A DNA stretch of 64,000 bases from Atherix ibis (lineage: Eukaryota > Arthropoda > Insecta > Diptera > Athericidae). Both the position numbers and the translations under genes were made by a program. Below the pieces are notes generated by a model. It did not search any database. It was given only the letters and a program-made list of their open reading frames with translations, and was not told the origin of the DNA. Positions 11,577-23,018 of the stretch are shown here, piece after piece; the stretch's first letter is position 1; each line of letters opens with the position of its first letter. The stretch covers positions 29,175,740 to 29,239,739 of the forward strand of contig OY282606.1 in NCBI GenBank assembly GCA_958298945.1, read 5' to 3'.

Positions 11577-11840
11577 AGGGTTATCCATTTTGTAGTTTGG
11601 AAAGTACAGCTCTGTCATTTGACAGTTGTCAAATCTAGAATGTGTGTCATCCGATGTGGTCTTTGTGTTTAGTTCCATTTGACAATATGGAAACCAACCA
11701 TGGAGGGTGTAGAAAATGAGGCCGCCGATTGGGGTGCTGGAACAAGTTTTGGATGCTGATTTTTTTAACAAATTTTCTTCAGCGATGAAACAAATTTCTC
11801 AATCGGTGGATACGTCAATAGACAAAGTGGAAAAAGTTTT
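11577..11840 (+). mobile_element. mar-D fossil 5, 5' end
   Basis: Starts with the mar-D end sequence GTTATCCATTTTGTAGTTTG and the sub-terminal TTTGACAGTTGTCAAA motif. The SSDE.NFSIGGYVN transposase motif follows at about 11779-11820. The rest is lost. Confidence 0.65.
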
Positions 11841-11929
11841 TTGCATTGTATTATTGTAAGCAATAACAAATGGTAATTCTAGACGATTTGAAGCATGGAT
11901 GAGAACCAGATCCATCAACGCTAAAACGC

Positions 11930-12225
11930 AACATTTATGATCGAAGGTCGAGCTGTGCATCTGGTGGGATCCATAACTGGTAATCCTTATCGACTAAAAC
12001 TAATAAGATTGAATCGAGCTTTGGAAAAAAATGCCCTGGAATGGAACGATAGACATGATAAGCTCATTCTGTTACATGACAATGCTACCAGGTACAACGA
12101 TGCAAAACCGGTCCAGAAAAACTTCGAAGAGATGGGATAACTTGCCTCGCCTATCGTTTTACACATTGAAACTTTTCTGGACTTTAATGATCGTTTTTAG
12201 TAGTTTTTGTAATAAAATGCAATAA
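11930..12225 (+). mobile_element. mariner fragment (mar-H) around the second catalytic Asp
   Basis: A plus-strand frame at 11937-12140 reads GNPYRLKLIRLNRALEKNA, then WNDRHDKLILLHDNA with the second catalytic Asp of DD34D mariners, then KPVQKNFEEMG. The first and third aspartates and both ends are missing. It directly follows a mar-D remnant. Confidence 0.7.
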
Positions 12226-12229
12226 AGGA

Positions 12230-15200
12230 TTTATTGGAATCGAACGTAAGCCTTTTAAAATTACTATAGAAATTTTATATATCTTAAATTAATATTTAAC
12301 ATACTTTTATTTTTCATCATGCATTGTTTTTGTTTATGCAAAAAAAAAGCAGTACAATTAAAATATCATTTTTATATATAAAGAATAATTACTGAAAAAG
12401 ATTATTTTTCATGGTATTCCGCCTCATAGGCAAAAATATCTACTTTAGACTAGAAGAAAAGCTTAATTGAAACTTTTAAATAGTTTAAATATTTTTTTAT
12501 CCTAAATATTTAATTTGTAATTATTTCTTATCTATTCAAAGAAAGAGCATAGAAGGTATTTAATCATGCACATTAGTATGTGAATATATTTATCGAATTA
12601 CAAGAATTTAAATTACCAGGATTCATCATATATTAGTCTAGTAAATAGTTACTACTTTTTAGATTCATTGAAACGATATAAAAGTCAATTAATGTGGATT
12701 TGCTTGTAACTGTCTAAAATATATTATACACATACGAGTATGTTGATTAAAAATAAATGAACAAATAAGCAGCTTAGAAAAAATCAGTTGCACAAACCTT
12801 CGAATTATTCATCATATATATTGTATATAACAGGATCAAAGGATGTTTTCACTTTAAATCAAAATTTGTATACATACTTTCTTGTGCGTTAGCAAAGTCG
12901 TCTGTTGAAATATTTCAATTATGGAAGCAAAAATGAGTTTATATTTTATTTACTTTGATCGAGTTCACTTTGTTATTAGTATAACTAAAGGCTGAATTAT
13001 TGCAAATTTCAGAATGTTTTTTTTGATCATTTCAGATTATTTTTTTGAAGTTAAATAAATTTTTAAGCAAATTTTTGTCAATAATAATCTAAATTCGAAT
13101 ATTTGCGTACACGCTTAATCAAGTGTGTTCTGTCATGTAAATAATTGGGTGTGTATTCGAGAAATGTCATCAGTAATCCCCAAGTTGCATTGTCTGCCGA
13201 ACATATTGTATTAAATATCTAGAAAGTGAGCAATTATTTTATATGACGTCATTAGGCTAATACTAACAAGCCATTCTACTAAATATCTTTTCCAAAATTT
13301 TGGGCATAAATGCTGCTCAGAATTCGAATTGGATATTCCAATCCAGTGGCGTTCAGATAAGATATTTAGTAGACTGGCTTACTACTAACCAGTCCAGTCC
13401 AGTGACCGTCAGATTATAATTTCTCACATACTAAGTGAAAGCCGACTTATTCAGAATTACTTCACGAACATAATTGCTTCCAATGTGGAGCCCCTCTATC
13501 TAACTATCCAGTTTTTAAGTTCTTGGAATAAGAATAATTATTACAAAAGCGGTGAGAAATCGTACTGCTTGCATACATTTCTGTAGATTTTTTTTCTGTA
13601 GACATGGCACCTACTGACATCTAGTTTTCGTAATAGAAATTTTTTAAATTCCAAAAGCATAATTATTGTAATATCCATTTTAACTTACTTATTACAACAA
13701 CAAAAAGTAATTCAAACACGACAGAAGTCAACATTTATTCTTTTTCCAATTTTCTGGTATTTTAGGCATACCGAAATGTACAATTTATCTAAAGACAGTA
13801 TTTTTCATTAAATCAATTTTAATATTTTTTTCAAATAATGATAATATTTGTTCTGGTTTTCCCCAAATTTTGTTTTGATGGACACATTTCTTTTGATTGT
13901 ATTTATTATATTTATTTAGCCAGAAAATAAAATAATTGTTGATTTTGGTTTTTTTTTTGACTTTTGATATCATTTTTATTGTTGCTACGCTTTATGTATT
14001 AAAAGATACTTTTGTAAAAAATTATATGTTCGGCACATAATAATTAAAAGAAGTCTTGACACATGGCTAAGAGATCTTTGAAAAAAATCTGTCAAAGGTT
14101 CCTTTATAGATATCAATCATAGGGAAAAATCTAAAAATCTGTATTAATATTTATTTTTGAGTAATCCTTGACTGCGTTAAAAGTTTCGAAGCTTTTAGCT
14201 TTAATAACATAATAAGCCTAGAGTTTATTTGTTTTTTTTCTCGCTTTTTTTTGTTGATAATTCTCATTTAACTGAAATATCTTGAAAAACACAACAGTAG
14301 TTTTTATTGAAAATTTTCTATAAATAAGAGTCTAGATGTAGATGAAAGTGAAAATTGTTTTTAACCACTTAATACCTTGAAAAGATTACAGATTTTTCTT
14401 TTTATATTTTATTATTTATGTCTACATAATGTTTGCGTGGAAATTTCTATTATGAGTACTATGATAAAGATTATCCAAGTTGTGCTTTGTAGAGCACAGT
14501 TAAATAAAATACACTTAAAATTAAGAGGTAGGCACATTTGTTTTCATTATATTTAGAGACACGTGAAATTAGCACCTATTATTCTCAAGTTTGGCATTTT
14601 GTAGCAATAAAAATATCTAATTTTAGTATATATTTACCATCTATTTTTACAAAATACAAATCCGATATAAAATACGAGTATACGTGTACCTTTAAGACTG
14701 TTTAAAATCGTTTATTATACACATTACAAATACATTAAAACATACCACAAGCCTCTAAGGAAGCTTTAAAAATTACTGATTAAAACTAAAAAATAATAAT
14801 TTATTACTGATTAAAAGTAAAAAATAACAATTTATTAAAATTAAGCATCGAACATGTTGTCATCGATGATTATTTTAAATTGGTGCGAGGATCAGTTACA
14901 ATTAAATTATATTTACTGTAAAATCTTTCAGCATCCACACTGTTTACAGGACACCAAATTGCTTATATTGCAGCGCATACTAAACTCAGTGTATTTATAT
15001 ATTTTTGTGGCCAATAATAATTGCAGTATATCTGGTTTTATACCATTTCTCATGTCCTTCTAAACATTCAGTTTCTGTAACGCAATATTTTTGAGAACCA
15101 AAGGAGTTTCCTTGTAACTAAAATCAGAAGATTTCCCATTGGCTATAAAAGAGTCGAAAAGTTTACTTAACTTTTCCAAAAATATGTTTGTATCACTTAA

Positions 15201-15570
15201 TGGAGTGTATGAGTTTAATTTTGAAAGAGTTTTTTTTTGTAACATGGGAAAATCCCATTGATATCCTCTATTTCATTCCATAGTAAGTGAGCATAACTGA
15301 AAGGAAGATTCTTTCAATTTACTTATTAGATTAATTATTTTAATACAGTTTCCACCCACAAATTTAAAATGCAATATATTTACACTATTATAACAGTTAA
15401 TCATATATTTTTAGCATCTATTTGCATATTTGACGATGTTTGCAAATAATTAGTATCTCTTCTGTTTTTTTTTCGCATCTATTTCACAGTTATCGCAGCA
15501 AAGTGCGAATTTCACGTGTCTCTAATTATATTCATTAGATTTTGCTATAAAAACATAAAATATAACATCA
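12230..15570. other. Long AT-rich stretch with no recognised gene
   Basis: No domain, splice-supported exon or RNA gene could be supported. Two sub-features stand out: the inverted repeat at 13268-13380 and, near 14495, a short GTGCTTTGTAGAGCACA hairpin. Short open frames here are AT-driven. Confidence 0.5.
13268..13380. repeat. Inverted repeat with 22-bp arms, 113 bp overall
   Basis: The arm AAGCCATTCTACTAAATATC at 13268 (22 bp, to 13289) is matched inversely at 13359-13380 with one mismatch. The 69-bp interior also contains a smaller GGATATTCC palindrome. This could be a very small MITE or a hairpin. Confidence 0.65.
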
Positions 15571-15579
15571 CTCAAATGG

Positions 15580-15960
15580 CTATTACGAAATTTCTTGTAG
15601 GACACGATCCTTTTAAGGTAATTTCTGATGACATTTTGACTGTAATTCGGCCATTATTTAACGGGTGTGTTGGTTTTCAAAGGCTCTTAAGTTTGAGGAT
15701 TATTTGCATTTACATAATTTTAACGTAGTCTGAAAAAAGAGGTGAAATCTCTCGGACAAAGAGCAAATTTTTATAATTATACATCTTGGAAATCTCATAG
15801 TTGACACATTCAGACCAAAATACCCATCAGACAGTCACTTGTGGATTTTCAGAGCCTCACGTATGGAAAACAATTTGCTTTTTGGCTCATCTATCGCGAA
15901 AGATAGAAAAATTCTTATCTTTAAGCGTAAAACTGGAATTTACAGCGTTTTTACAATAAT
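15580..15960 (-). mobile_element. mar-D fossil 6, partial
   Basis: Read on the minus strand, ENPQVTV is encoded around 15835-15850 (AGTCACTTGTGGATTTTCAG on the plus strand). A decayed FFSD..HF motif lies near 15885-15910 and the C-terminal region near 15600-15700. Boundaries are approximate. Confidence 0.55.
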
Positions 15961-16849
15961 AACGCATTGTTTGGCAGAAAATTTCAATTTAAAAACTATC
16001 AAATGAATTACAAAATAAATAATCTTTCATATGAATTAATAAAGTTAGAGAATTCTTTTTAGAGATTGAGTAATATCTATGGAAAAATTTTATTATTTAG
16101 AATTTTCTCGAAGCTTTTATTTATATTAAAATACAAAATAATTTTGAAAATTGACAAAGTAATAAAAAATTCTCTCACTTTTGTACATATAAATTGTTAT
16201 CGCTTTTAAGTATTTTGTTGATTGCAAAATTTTATCAACGGAATTAATTAAATAAAAGCTTTACGAAAAATTTAGTAAGCTGTTATCAAATTTTTTTTTA
16301 CAATTCAAATAAAAAACAAAAACAAAATCTCTTAACACATACAATTTTAGCATTAGTAGTAGTGAATTTTAATGGTTTACTCTTAACTGAACCGAGTGAG
16401 AGTATTTTCCAGTAAATATGATAATAATAATTTTTTGACTGAATTTCTTTGCAAATTTGGATAATATTATAAATATTTCAATTTTAATAAGAGTAAGAGA
16501 ATTATAATCAGTTCAGTATCGACTGTTGACCGAAGTGGACGAGTTTAGGATGGTTTTTATTTCATCTATAATTTCTTTTCGAATTATTTCATATTTAATG
16601 TAATTTTCCGATCGCATTTTTTAAAAATTTATTTTATTTTTATTATTATTTTAAATACCATTTGTAGTGAAACAAAAAGCACTTTAAGTTTGTGCGGTCT
16701 TTAGAAAAAATTGCAATTAATTTTTGGGGTCTTTAGAAAAAATTACAATTCCGAATAAAAATTGTACAGTTATTAAAAAATTCTTTTATAATTCCTTGAT
16801 AAGATAAATCCAATTATGCTAGTAAACTGACATTAAATTATCCAGTTTT
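15961..16849. other. AT-rich sequence without recognisable feature
   Basis: A short direct repeat of GGTCTTTAGAAAAAATT occurs at about 16697 and 16730. Nothing else supportable. Confidence 0.5.
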
Positions 16850-17470
16850 GTACTGGGTGAGTCCTTTATAGAGCAGAGTAAGGGTTTTTTACGCCAGATC
16901 GGATATTGAGGACATTAGGATATACTCTACCATGACAATAACTCTTCATACACAACCATCGCCAAAACCAGTTTTTATCGGGAAAGGATATTCCTAAGGT
17001 TCCCCAACTCCTTTATTCACTTGATAACAGTCCATGTGATTTTATTTTTTTGTAGCTCAAGATTGAAAAAACACTTAAAAGGACCTCATCTTGGTACTCG
17101 AATCCTTCTACCAATGTGAAAAAGTGCACATCGACAAGAAAATGAAATTCAAAATTGTACTTCCACAATTTGCATCGAGACTGTAATTTTTTTTTTCAAG
17201 TGACTTTAAGCTCATCCACCTTCTATTTCCTAATAAATAAATATTAATTCTTGGAGTCGGATTCTTCTACTGCCTTTCACGGATCCACATCCTTTTTTTC
17301 TGATAAAAAAATATTAATTCTTGAAGTTGGATTATGTTTTAGCATTTAAAAAAATAATATCCAAAACAGGGTAGACAATGGAACTGAAGGTGATCCCAGT
17401 TAAAACCTGCAAGCACTGTTACGAAGATGGAAAACAACGCATCCACCCAAGGAAACTACATTAAAAGGAA
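16850..17470 (+). mobile_element. mar-E fossil 1 (old DD34D mariner)
   Basis: Across shifting frames the plus strand shows LYHDNNSSYTT (second catalytic Asp), then YSLDNSPCDFIF (third Asp, 34 residues later), then LKKHLKGPHLGT. Finally LKVIPVKTCKHCYEDGKQR resembles the mariner C terminus LK.IP...FQ.CYE.WK.RW. The order and spacing support a DD34D mariner. Many frameshifts are present. Confidence 0.65.
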
Positions 17471-17667
17471 TAATATTTATGCATAAAAATCAAATAAAAT
17501 AAAATTATTACTTTTCTGTCGAAGCTCATATTATGGATACGAGCAAGTTTATTAAATTGACTAAAAAATTTTGTTTAGACTTTAAAGTTTTATTATTTGA
17601 CATTCGAAAAGAAAAGCTGCTAAGTAATTGCATTTTAAACAATTCATATTCTTTGCCTTTCTAAATA

Positions 17668-18430
17668 TTGGGTTGTCCGGAAAGTAATTTCGTTGTTTCT
17701 ATTTAATTGTATTTTTTCACAACCAACTTCACACTTAAGACACATAATCATATGGTATGTATTTTGACAGCTGACGATTGATTCTGGATAGTAGTTTTTG
17801 GTTGATACCTTTTTAAATATGGAAAGTGAAAAACATCATTTTCGGCATATTTTACTTTTTTACTATAGAAAAGATAAAAATGCTATTCAAGTAAGAAAAA
17901 AATTATGCGATGTGTATGGAGAAGATGTGTTAAGTGAGTGCCAGTGCCAAAACTGGTTTGCAAAATTTTGATCTGAAAATTTTGATCTCGAAGATGCACC
18001 ACGTTCTGCAAGGCCAGTTAAAGCTGGTGAAGACACATTTATTGATGCAAACCGGCGAATAACAACTCGTGAGATCGTTCAGAGATTAGATTTATCGAAT
18101 TCGACCATTCTTGATCATTTGAAACAGCTAGGTTTTATCTCAAAGCTCGACATATGTGTTCATCATCTTCTTACAAAAATATGTGCCGTCGCATTGACGT
18201 TTGTGATTTGCTTTTCAAAAGCCAAGAAAATGATCCATTTCTGAAGCGTATCATCACTGGGGACGAAAAATGGGTTGTCTACAACAATGTTAGCCGCAAA
18301 GATCCTGGAGTAGAAAAGATGAACCGGCTCAGACAGGACAGAATTTAATTGAATAAAATATTAATGCACTATAAGATAATCGTCTTTCATTTTTATAAAA
18401 AAAAACGAAATTACTTTCCGTACAACCCAA
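17668..18430 (+). mobile_element. mar-B copy 1 (Hsmar1/cecropia-like mariner), internally deleted
   Basis: A 763-bp element with TA on both sides (17666-17667, 18431-18432). Its inverted ends begin TTGGGTTGTCCGGAAAGTAA; the other end has one substitution. It contains the N-terminal half of the transposase and the 3' untranslated region. The second and third catalytic aspartates are deleted. A fuller but also broken copy is at 48401-49566 on the other strand. Confidence 0.9.
17819..18348 (+). pseudogene. Truncated mariner transposase (mar-B)
   Basis: ATG at 17819 opens MESEKHHFRHILLFYYRKDK, with a first helix-turn-helix through GEDVLSE.QCQNWFAKF. An in-frame TGA replaces an Arg codon right after AKF. 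The frame continues through NFDLEDAPRSARPV and RRITTREIVQRLDLS (second helix-turn-helix). A small deletion shifts the frame before CRRIDVCDLLFKSQENDPFL and IITGDEKWVVYNNV (first catalytic Asp). The reading ends in a deletion joined to the 3' region. This is the mariner subfamily to which the transposase part of human SETMAR belongs; there is no SET domain here. Confidence 0.8.
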
Positions 18431-18432
18431 TA

Positions 18433-19455
18433 TAATAGTCATAATAATAGTATATTTAAATGATTAACCAAATAAATGAGAATAAATAGTAAAAAAAAAT
18501 CTTTTTATAAAAATTTTTATTTTTGATAAGGATTAATTTTTAATTAGTAATTCTAATAATTGCTTTAGATACATTTGAAAAGATTTTTAGTTAAAATTAG
18601 ACCCATATTCATATGTAGATTAAGACATTCAGAATTTTTCTTTTGTAATTTATATAAAAAAATTAAGATTAAATTAAAAAAAAAAGCACTACAGATATGA
18701 CCCATTGTTTTATGATTAAATAGTTGTTATTGTAAAAATTTTACTTATCAAGGACAATTAAAAATCAAAATAAAATAAAACAAAAATAATTATACACTTT
18801 TAATATGCATAACTATAACTACTCGTATTAATATTATTTGTTATTGTAAAATATTGATTTATACGATTTGATATGCTTATCAAAACAACTGGGCATGGGG
18901 TATATGATAACCTTTTTTTTATAGTGAAAATGTTTGTGTTCTATATTTTATATGCAAATGTTTCTTAAGTACTTTTATATAAGCAAATAATATATTTGCT
19001 GCAATTAATTATATGCAATATAGGCAAATTAATACAAGACTTCTTGAGCATATGAAAAATTGTTTTTCAAATTAAATGGGCGACTCTATTTGTATTTATT
19101 TTTAGTTTGTAAAAAAAAATAAAAATATGAAATATCAACAATAATCGGCTGATTGATTATTTTCGAAAATAAAATTAGATTTCGAAAAATTACTATTATT
19201 GATAAATACAAGTAGTATAGAAAAACAAGTCCAGCAATAAATATTATGCGACACTGCTTGGGGTATCAATGCTGACGTACTAGTACGTTGTGTACTACTT
19301 TTAAAGATGTTTGTTTGTGAAAATTTTTTAAATTGAATTTCGATAAGGGTTCATCTGGTTTATCATTATAGGGAAGTAAAAGAAACAAAAAAACAAAATG
19401 GAAAATATAACAACAATAAAAATTTGATTTTGATTATAGATTCCCAAGTACTTGC
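18433..19455. other. AT-rich sequence, probable intron
   Basis: If the exon at 19456-19559 is real, this is the beginning of its intron on the minus strand. No other feature was recognised. Confidence 0.45.
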
Positions 19456-19559
19456 CTATGAGCTGCTTTTCGATAGTATTTCCGTACTGGACCTTCGCCA
19501 GGAGTTGTTACTATCGGTGATGTAGGCGCACTAATTTCAAATGATGCTGAATCCTCCAT
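19456..19559 (-). CDS. Start-codon exon of an unidentified protein (alternative first exon B)
   Basis: ATG at 19559 (context AACAATGGAGG) opens 34 codons plus two bases: MEDSASFEISAPTSP, then IVTTPGEGPVRKYYRKAAH(R). The best exon end is after 19456, CATAG|GCAAGTA, which is the consensus for GC-AG introns. This leaves phase 2, the same as exon A at 5019-5365, and the ends are alike (YKRQLSH-R and YYRKAAH-R). A competing GT donor six bases further on would give phase 0 and break this agreement. Just upstream, TTTATGTTCTAG could be an acceptor, so the ATG may sit in an internal or second exon with a short 5' leader. The encoded peptide is not recognised. Codon complexity and the splice logic support coding; the linkage to exon A is inference. 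Confidence 0.55.
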
Positions 19560-19780
19560 TGTTTGACAGTACTAGAACATAAATATCAATTTCCGGTTCA
19601 ACTATTATAAAAATATATATAGTAATAAAAAAATACATTTTAAGCAACAATTACATTATGCAATATTTTACGATAGATACATTGTGTATGAATGATTTCG
19701 TATGCAAATCTACAATATTTTATGAATTAGTACAGCTAAAAATCTCAATATTTTCTTTTCAAATTAAATTAAGTAACTTA

Positions 19781-19810
19781 ATAAATAAATAAATAAATAA
19801 ATAAATAAAT
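19781..19810. repeat. (AAAT)n microsatellite
   Basis: About seven and a half uninterrupted units of ATAA/TAAA. Confidence 0.95.
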
Positions 19811-19869
19811 GTTAATGTAACAGAAAATTTACGATATTGTTTTTTTTTCTTTTCAAATAAAAACTGATC

Positions 19870-20655
19870 TATAAGAATATCCAATTTGCGATTGGGAAAG
19901 TAAAATTAAATAAAACATATTTAAAATTTAGGCTTTCGATTAATTTGTTTTATTTGATTGCTTACAGTTTGCCATTTTGTAATATTATTTAAATAACAGC
20001 CATGAGATTTTTTGCAGTACCCCAATTTTCTTAAGGTACTCGTAATTTTTATGACTTTTTCGTACATTTCAGACTGTAATTTGGTCATTACTTGACGGAT
20101 GTTGGTTTTTAAATCCTATGAAATTTTAGGATTATTTGCGTAAACACAATTTTTTTGTAAAAACCGTTGGACTTTTTTTTTGTGGGTAAAGATCCACAAA
20201 AAAAAAGTTTAACGGCATCAGATCGCACTGTCTTAGAGGCTCATTAAAATCACCAAATCGCGAAACTTTTTAGCTCAATTAAACAAAAATTTTGTTCAAA
20301 GAAATACAGGCCAATAATGCTTTTAGGCTAAAATACATATCCGAAAGTCACATAAAAAAGAAAAAATAATTTCTCCACAGTCACTTGTGGGTTTTTAGAG
20401 CATCATATATGGACATTTTTGCATATTGACTTACCTAACGAGTTGAATCGCTGCAGAAAATTTCGTGCAAAGCATGCCATAGGTACAATAAAACAACCAC
20501 TTTTGCGAAAAGGTTTTACAATTTTATGGCAAGAAGCTACCAATACTATAAAATGGCAAGTGCTAAACTAAAAAAATTCCACCTTAGATTTTTTTAAACA
20601 GTTATCAAATGACGGGGATATACTTTCCGAACCACAAAATGAATAACCCTTTATT
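19870..20655 (-). mobile_element. mar-D fossil 7
   Basis: Minus-strand relic between a left end near 19873 (ATATCCAATTTGCG..GGAAAGTA) and a right end at 20626-20652 (ACTTTCCGAACCACAAAATG). The third-Asp region lies around 20205-20270, and ENP.VTV is encoded near 20375-20395. Frameshifts and stops occur throughout. The foldback at 20164-20215 lies inside it. Confidence 0.6.
20164..20215. repeat. Short foldback hairpin in mar-D fossil 7
   Basis: Arms of 22 bp (20164-20185 and 20194-20215) pair at 20 of 22 positions around the 8-nt loop GTAAAGAT. The arm is CCGTTGGAC followed by nine T and GTGG. Part of it is mar-D coding sequence (the PLDFF region), so the second arm is an inverted duplicate. 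Confidence 0.8.
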
Positions 20656-20659
20656 AGCA

Positions 20660-21512
20660 TAAATACAATAATTTCAAAAATGACCTTATTTCAAAGGATA
20701 ATAATAATAAAAAAAATTTTTTCCAGATATTTACGATTATTTTATTACCAATATCTTATTAATAGTAAGGATTTTCAAGGGTAATTGCGTCAATTTTAGA
20801 TTATATCGCTGCTTCCAAAATAATAGAGACCATTTATTTAAAGCCATATCGTAAGAAAATTATATACGATAATTGATTCGATCTGTTAAAAAGTAAATTA
20901 TTTTATTAATCATCAACATTTTAGTCATTTTAATTAAAATATTGTTATTATTATTCCAAAAAAAAAATGATAATTATTATTATTTATATTACAAGAAATT
21001 TACTATTCAAAACTAATTAATCGTAAAACTTTAAAAAAAAAATATGTGTCTAGCAGATAAACAAATAATCAAAATTGAAAATTAGATTTGTTGATGTTAA
21101 TAATTCGTAAGGAATATTCTTTCAAGTGTATCTACAAGTACTAGTTTTAGTTATTTAATTAAAAGTTTCATCTAAGCATATATGAGTAGATTGAAGATAA
21201 TTCTACCAATTTTAGCTTTAGTTTATCAACAGTATACCACTTTAATTATTAAAATATTAGTTTGGATAATATTACATTGCCAAATAGAAATTGAATGAAA
21301 ATTTATTGAAAATCTAGTAGAATTGTTTCGACACAGAATTATAAAATTCCTGGTAAATAAATCAACTTTACTAATGGAAGGACATCTCTACTCTACCATT
21401 AACCAAAAAAAATTTTTGTGAAATCAAAAAGCAATTTTCATAATTTTATTATCCCTTTGTCTGTAATTATATTCATAAATTAAAGAGAAAATTGCTGATT
21501 TTTCAAAATAAA
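20660..21512. other. AT-rich sequence without recognisable feature
   Basis: No supportable gene or repeat. Confidence 0.5.
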
Positions 21513-22400
21513 GGTTTAACCATTTTGTGCTTCGGAAAGTACAGCTCCAAAGTAGCTTCTCTTCCATTTAAGGTTTGCCATTTTTATATTATGCATTCTT
21601 TAACAACGCATTAAAATTGTACAAACTTTCTACAAAAGTGTTGATTCTGCCGTTGCCCTTTTGCGCGCCAATTTTTCTTCAGCAATATGGGGCTCTAAAA
21701 ACCGACTGTGGCAAAGCAATTGTATCCACGAAAAGTAAGTGGTATGCTGTGCATTTATCATTGGCTGGTATTTATTTGAAAATCAGAAAGGACAGAATGT
21801 TAGCGTCAATTATGAGCGAACATTTTGATCTGGATCATATGCGGTTCCAAACAAGAGGCACCACAAGTTATATAACACGGCAACTTTATGATCTTATTGG
21901 GCGAAGAGCTCTCAATAAAACTGTACAGCGCATTAAAATTGTATAAACTTTCTACAAACGTGTTGATTCTGCCGTAGCCCTTTTGCGCACGAATTTTTCT
22001 TCAGCAATATGAGGCTCTAAAAACCGACTGTGGCAAAGCCATTGTATCCACGAAAAGTAACTGGTATGCTGCGCATTTGTCATTGGCTCGTATTTATTTG
22101 AAAATGAGAAAGGAGAGAATGTTATCCTCAATTATGAGCGAACATTTTGATCTGGATCATATGAGGTTCCAAACAAGACGGCACCACCAAGTTATATAAC
22201 ACGACAAATTTTTGGCCTTATTGAGGAAAAAGCTCCCAGTAAAACTGTACAACGCATTAAAATTGTACAAACTTTCTACAAAAGTGTTGATTCTGCCGTA
22301 GCCCTTTTGCGCACCAATTTTTCTTCAGCAATATGAGGCTCTGAAAACCGACTGTGGCAAAGCCATTGTATCCTCGAAAAGTAAGTGGTATGCTGTACAT

Positions 22401-22658
22401 TTGTCGTTGACTGGTATTTATTTGAAAATGAGGAAGGAGAGAATGTTAGCCTCAATTATGAGCGAACATTTTGATCTGGATCATATGAGGTTCCAAACAA
22501 GAGGCACCACAAGTTATATAAAACGACAACTTTATGATCTTATTGGGCGAAGAGCTCTCAATAAAACATTACAACGCATTAAAATTGTACAAACTTTCTA
22601 CAAACGTGTTGATTCTGCCGTAGCCCTTTTGCGCACCAATTTTTCTTCAGCAATATGA
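22401..22658 (+). pseudogene. 85-codon transposase fragment in satellite (copy 1)
   Basis: Open frame inside a satellite monomer: MSLTGIYLKMRKERMLASIM, then SEHFDLDHMRFQTRGTTSY, ending DSAVALLRTNFSSAI. The catalytic Asp of the WFQQDG motif has been lost (RFQTRG). The identical frame occurs at 24689-24946. It is a passenger of the repeat, not a gene. Confidence 0.75.
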
Positions 22659-22926
22659 TGCTCTTAAAACCGACTGTGGCAAAGCCATTGTATCCACGAA
22701 AAGTAAGTGGTATGCTGTGCATTTATCATTGGCTGGTATTTATTTGAAAATGAGGAAGGAGAGAATGTTAGCCTCAATTATGAGCGGTATACTCGTACAA
22801 TAACAGTTTTTTTTATCTAAACTTGAATATTTTTATCTGGATCATATACGGTTCCACCGAACTGGCGCTACAAGTTACACAACACGATAAAATTATGACC
22901 CTACTAAGCAAAAAGCTCTTATTAAA

Positions 22927-23018
22927 ACTGTACAACGCATTAAAATTGTACAAACTTTCTACAAAAGTGTTGATTCACTTTTGTAGAAAGTTTGTACAAT
23001 TTTAATGCGTTGTACAGT
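22927..23018. repeat. Perfect palindrome, 43-bp arms, 6-nt loop (copy 1)
   Basis: Arms 22927-22969 and 22976-23018 are exact reverse complements around TTGATT. The left arm is the normal monomer sequence (CTGTACAACGCATTAAAATT onwards); the right arm is its inverted duplicate, after which the monomer resumes at TATGCTGTGCATTTG. Confidence 0.95.
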
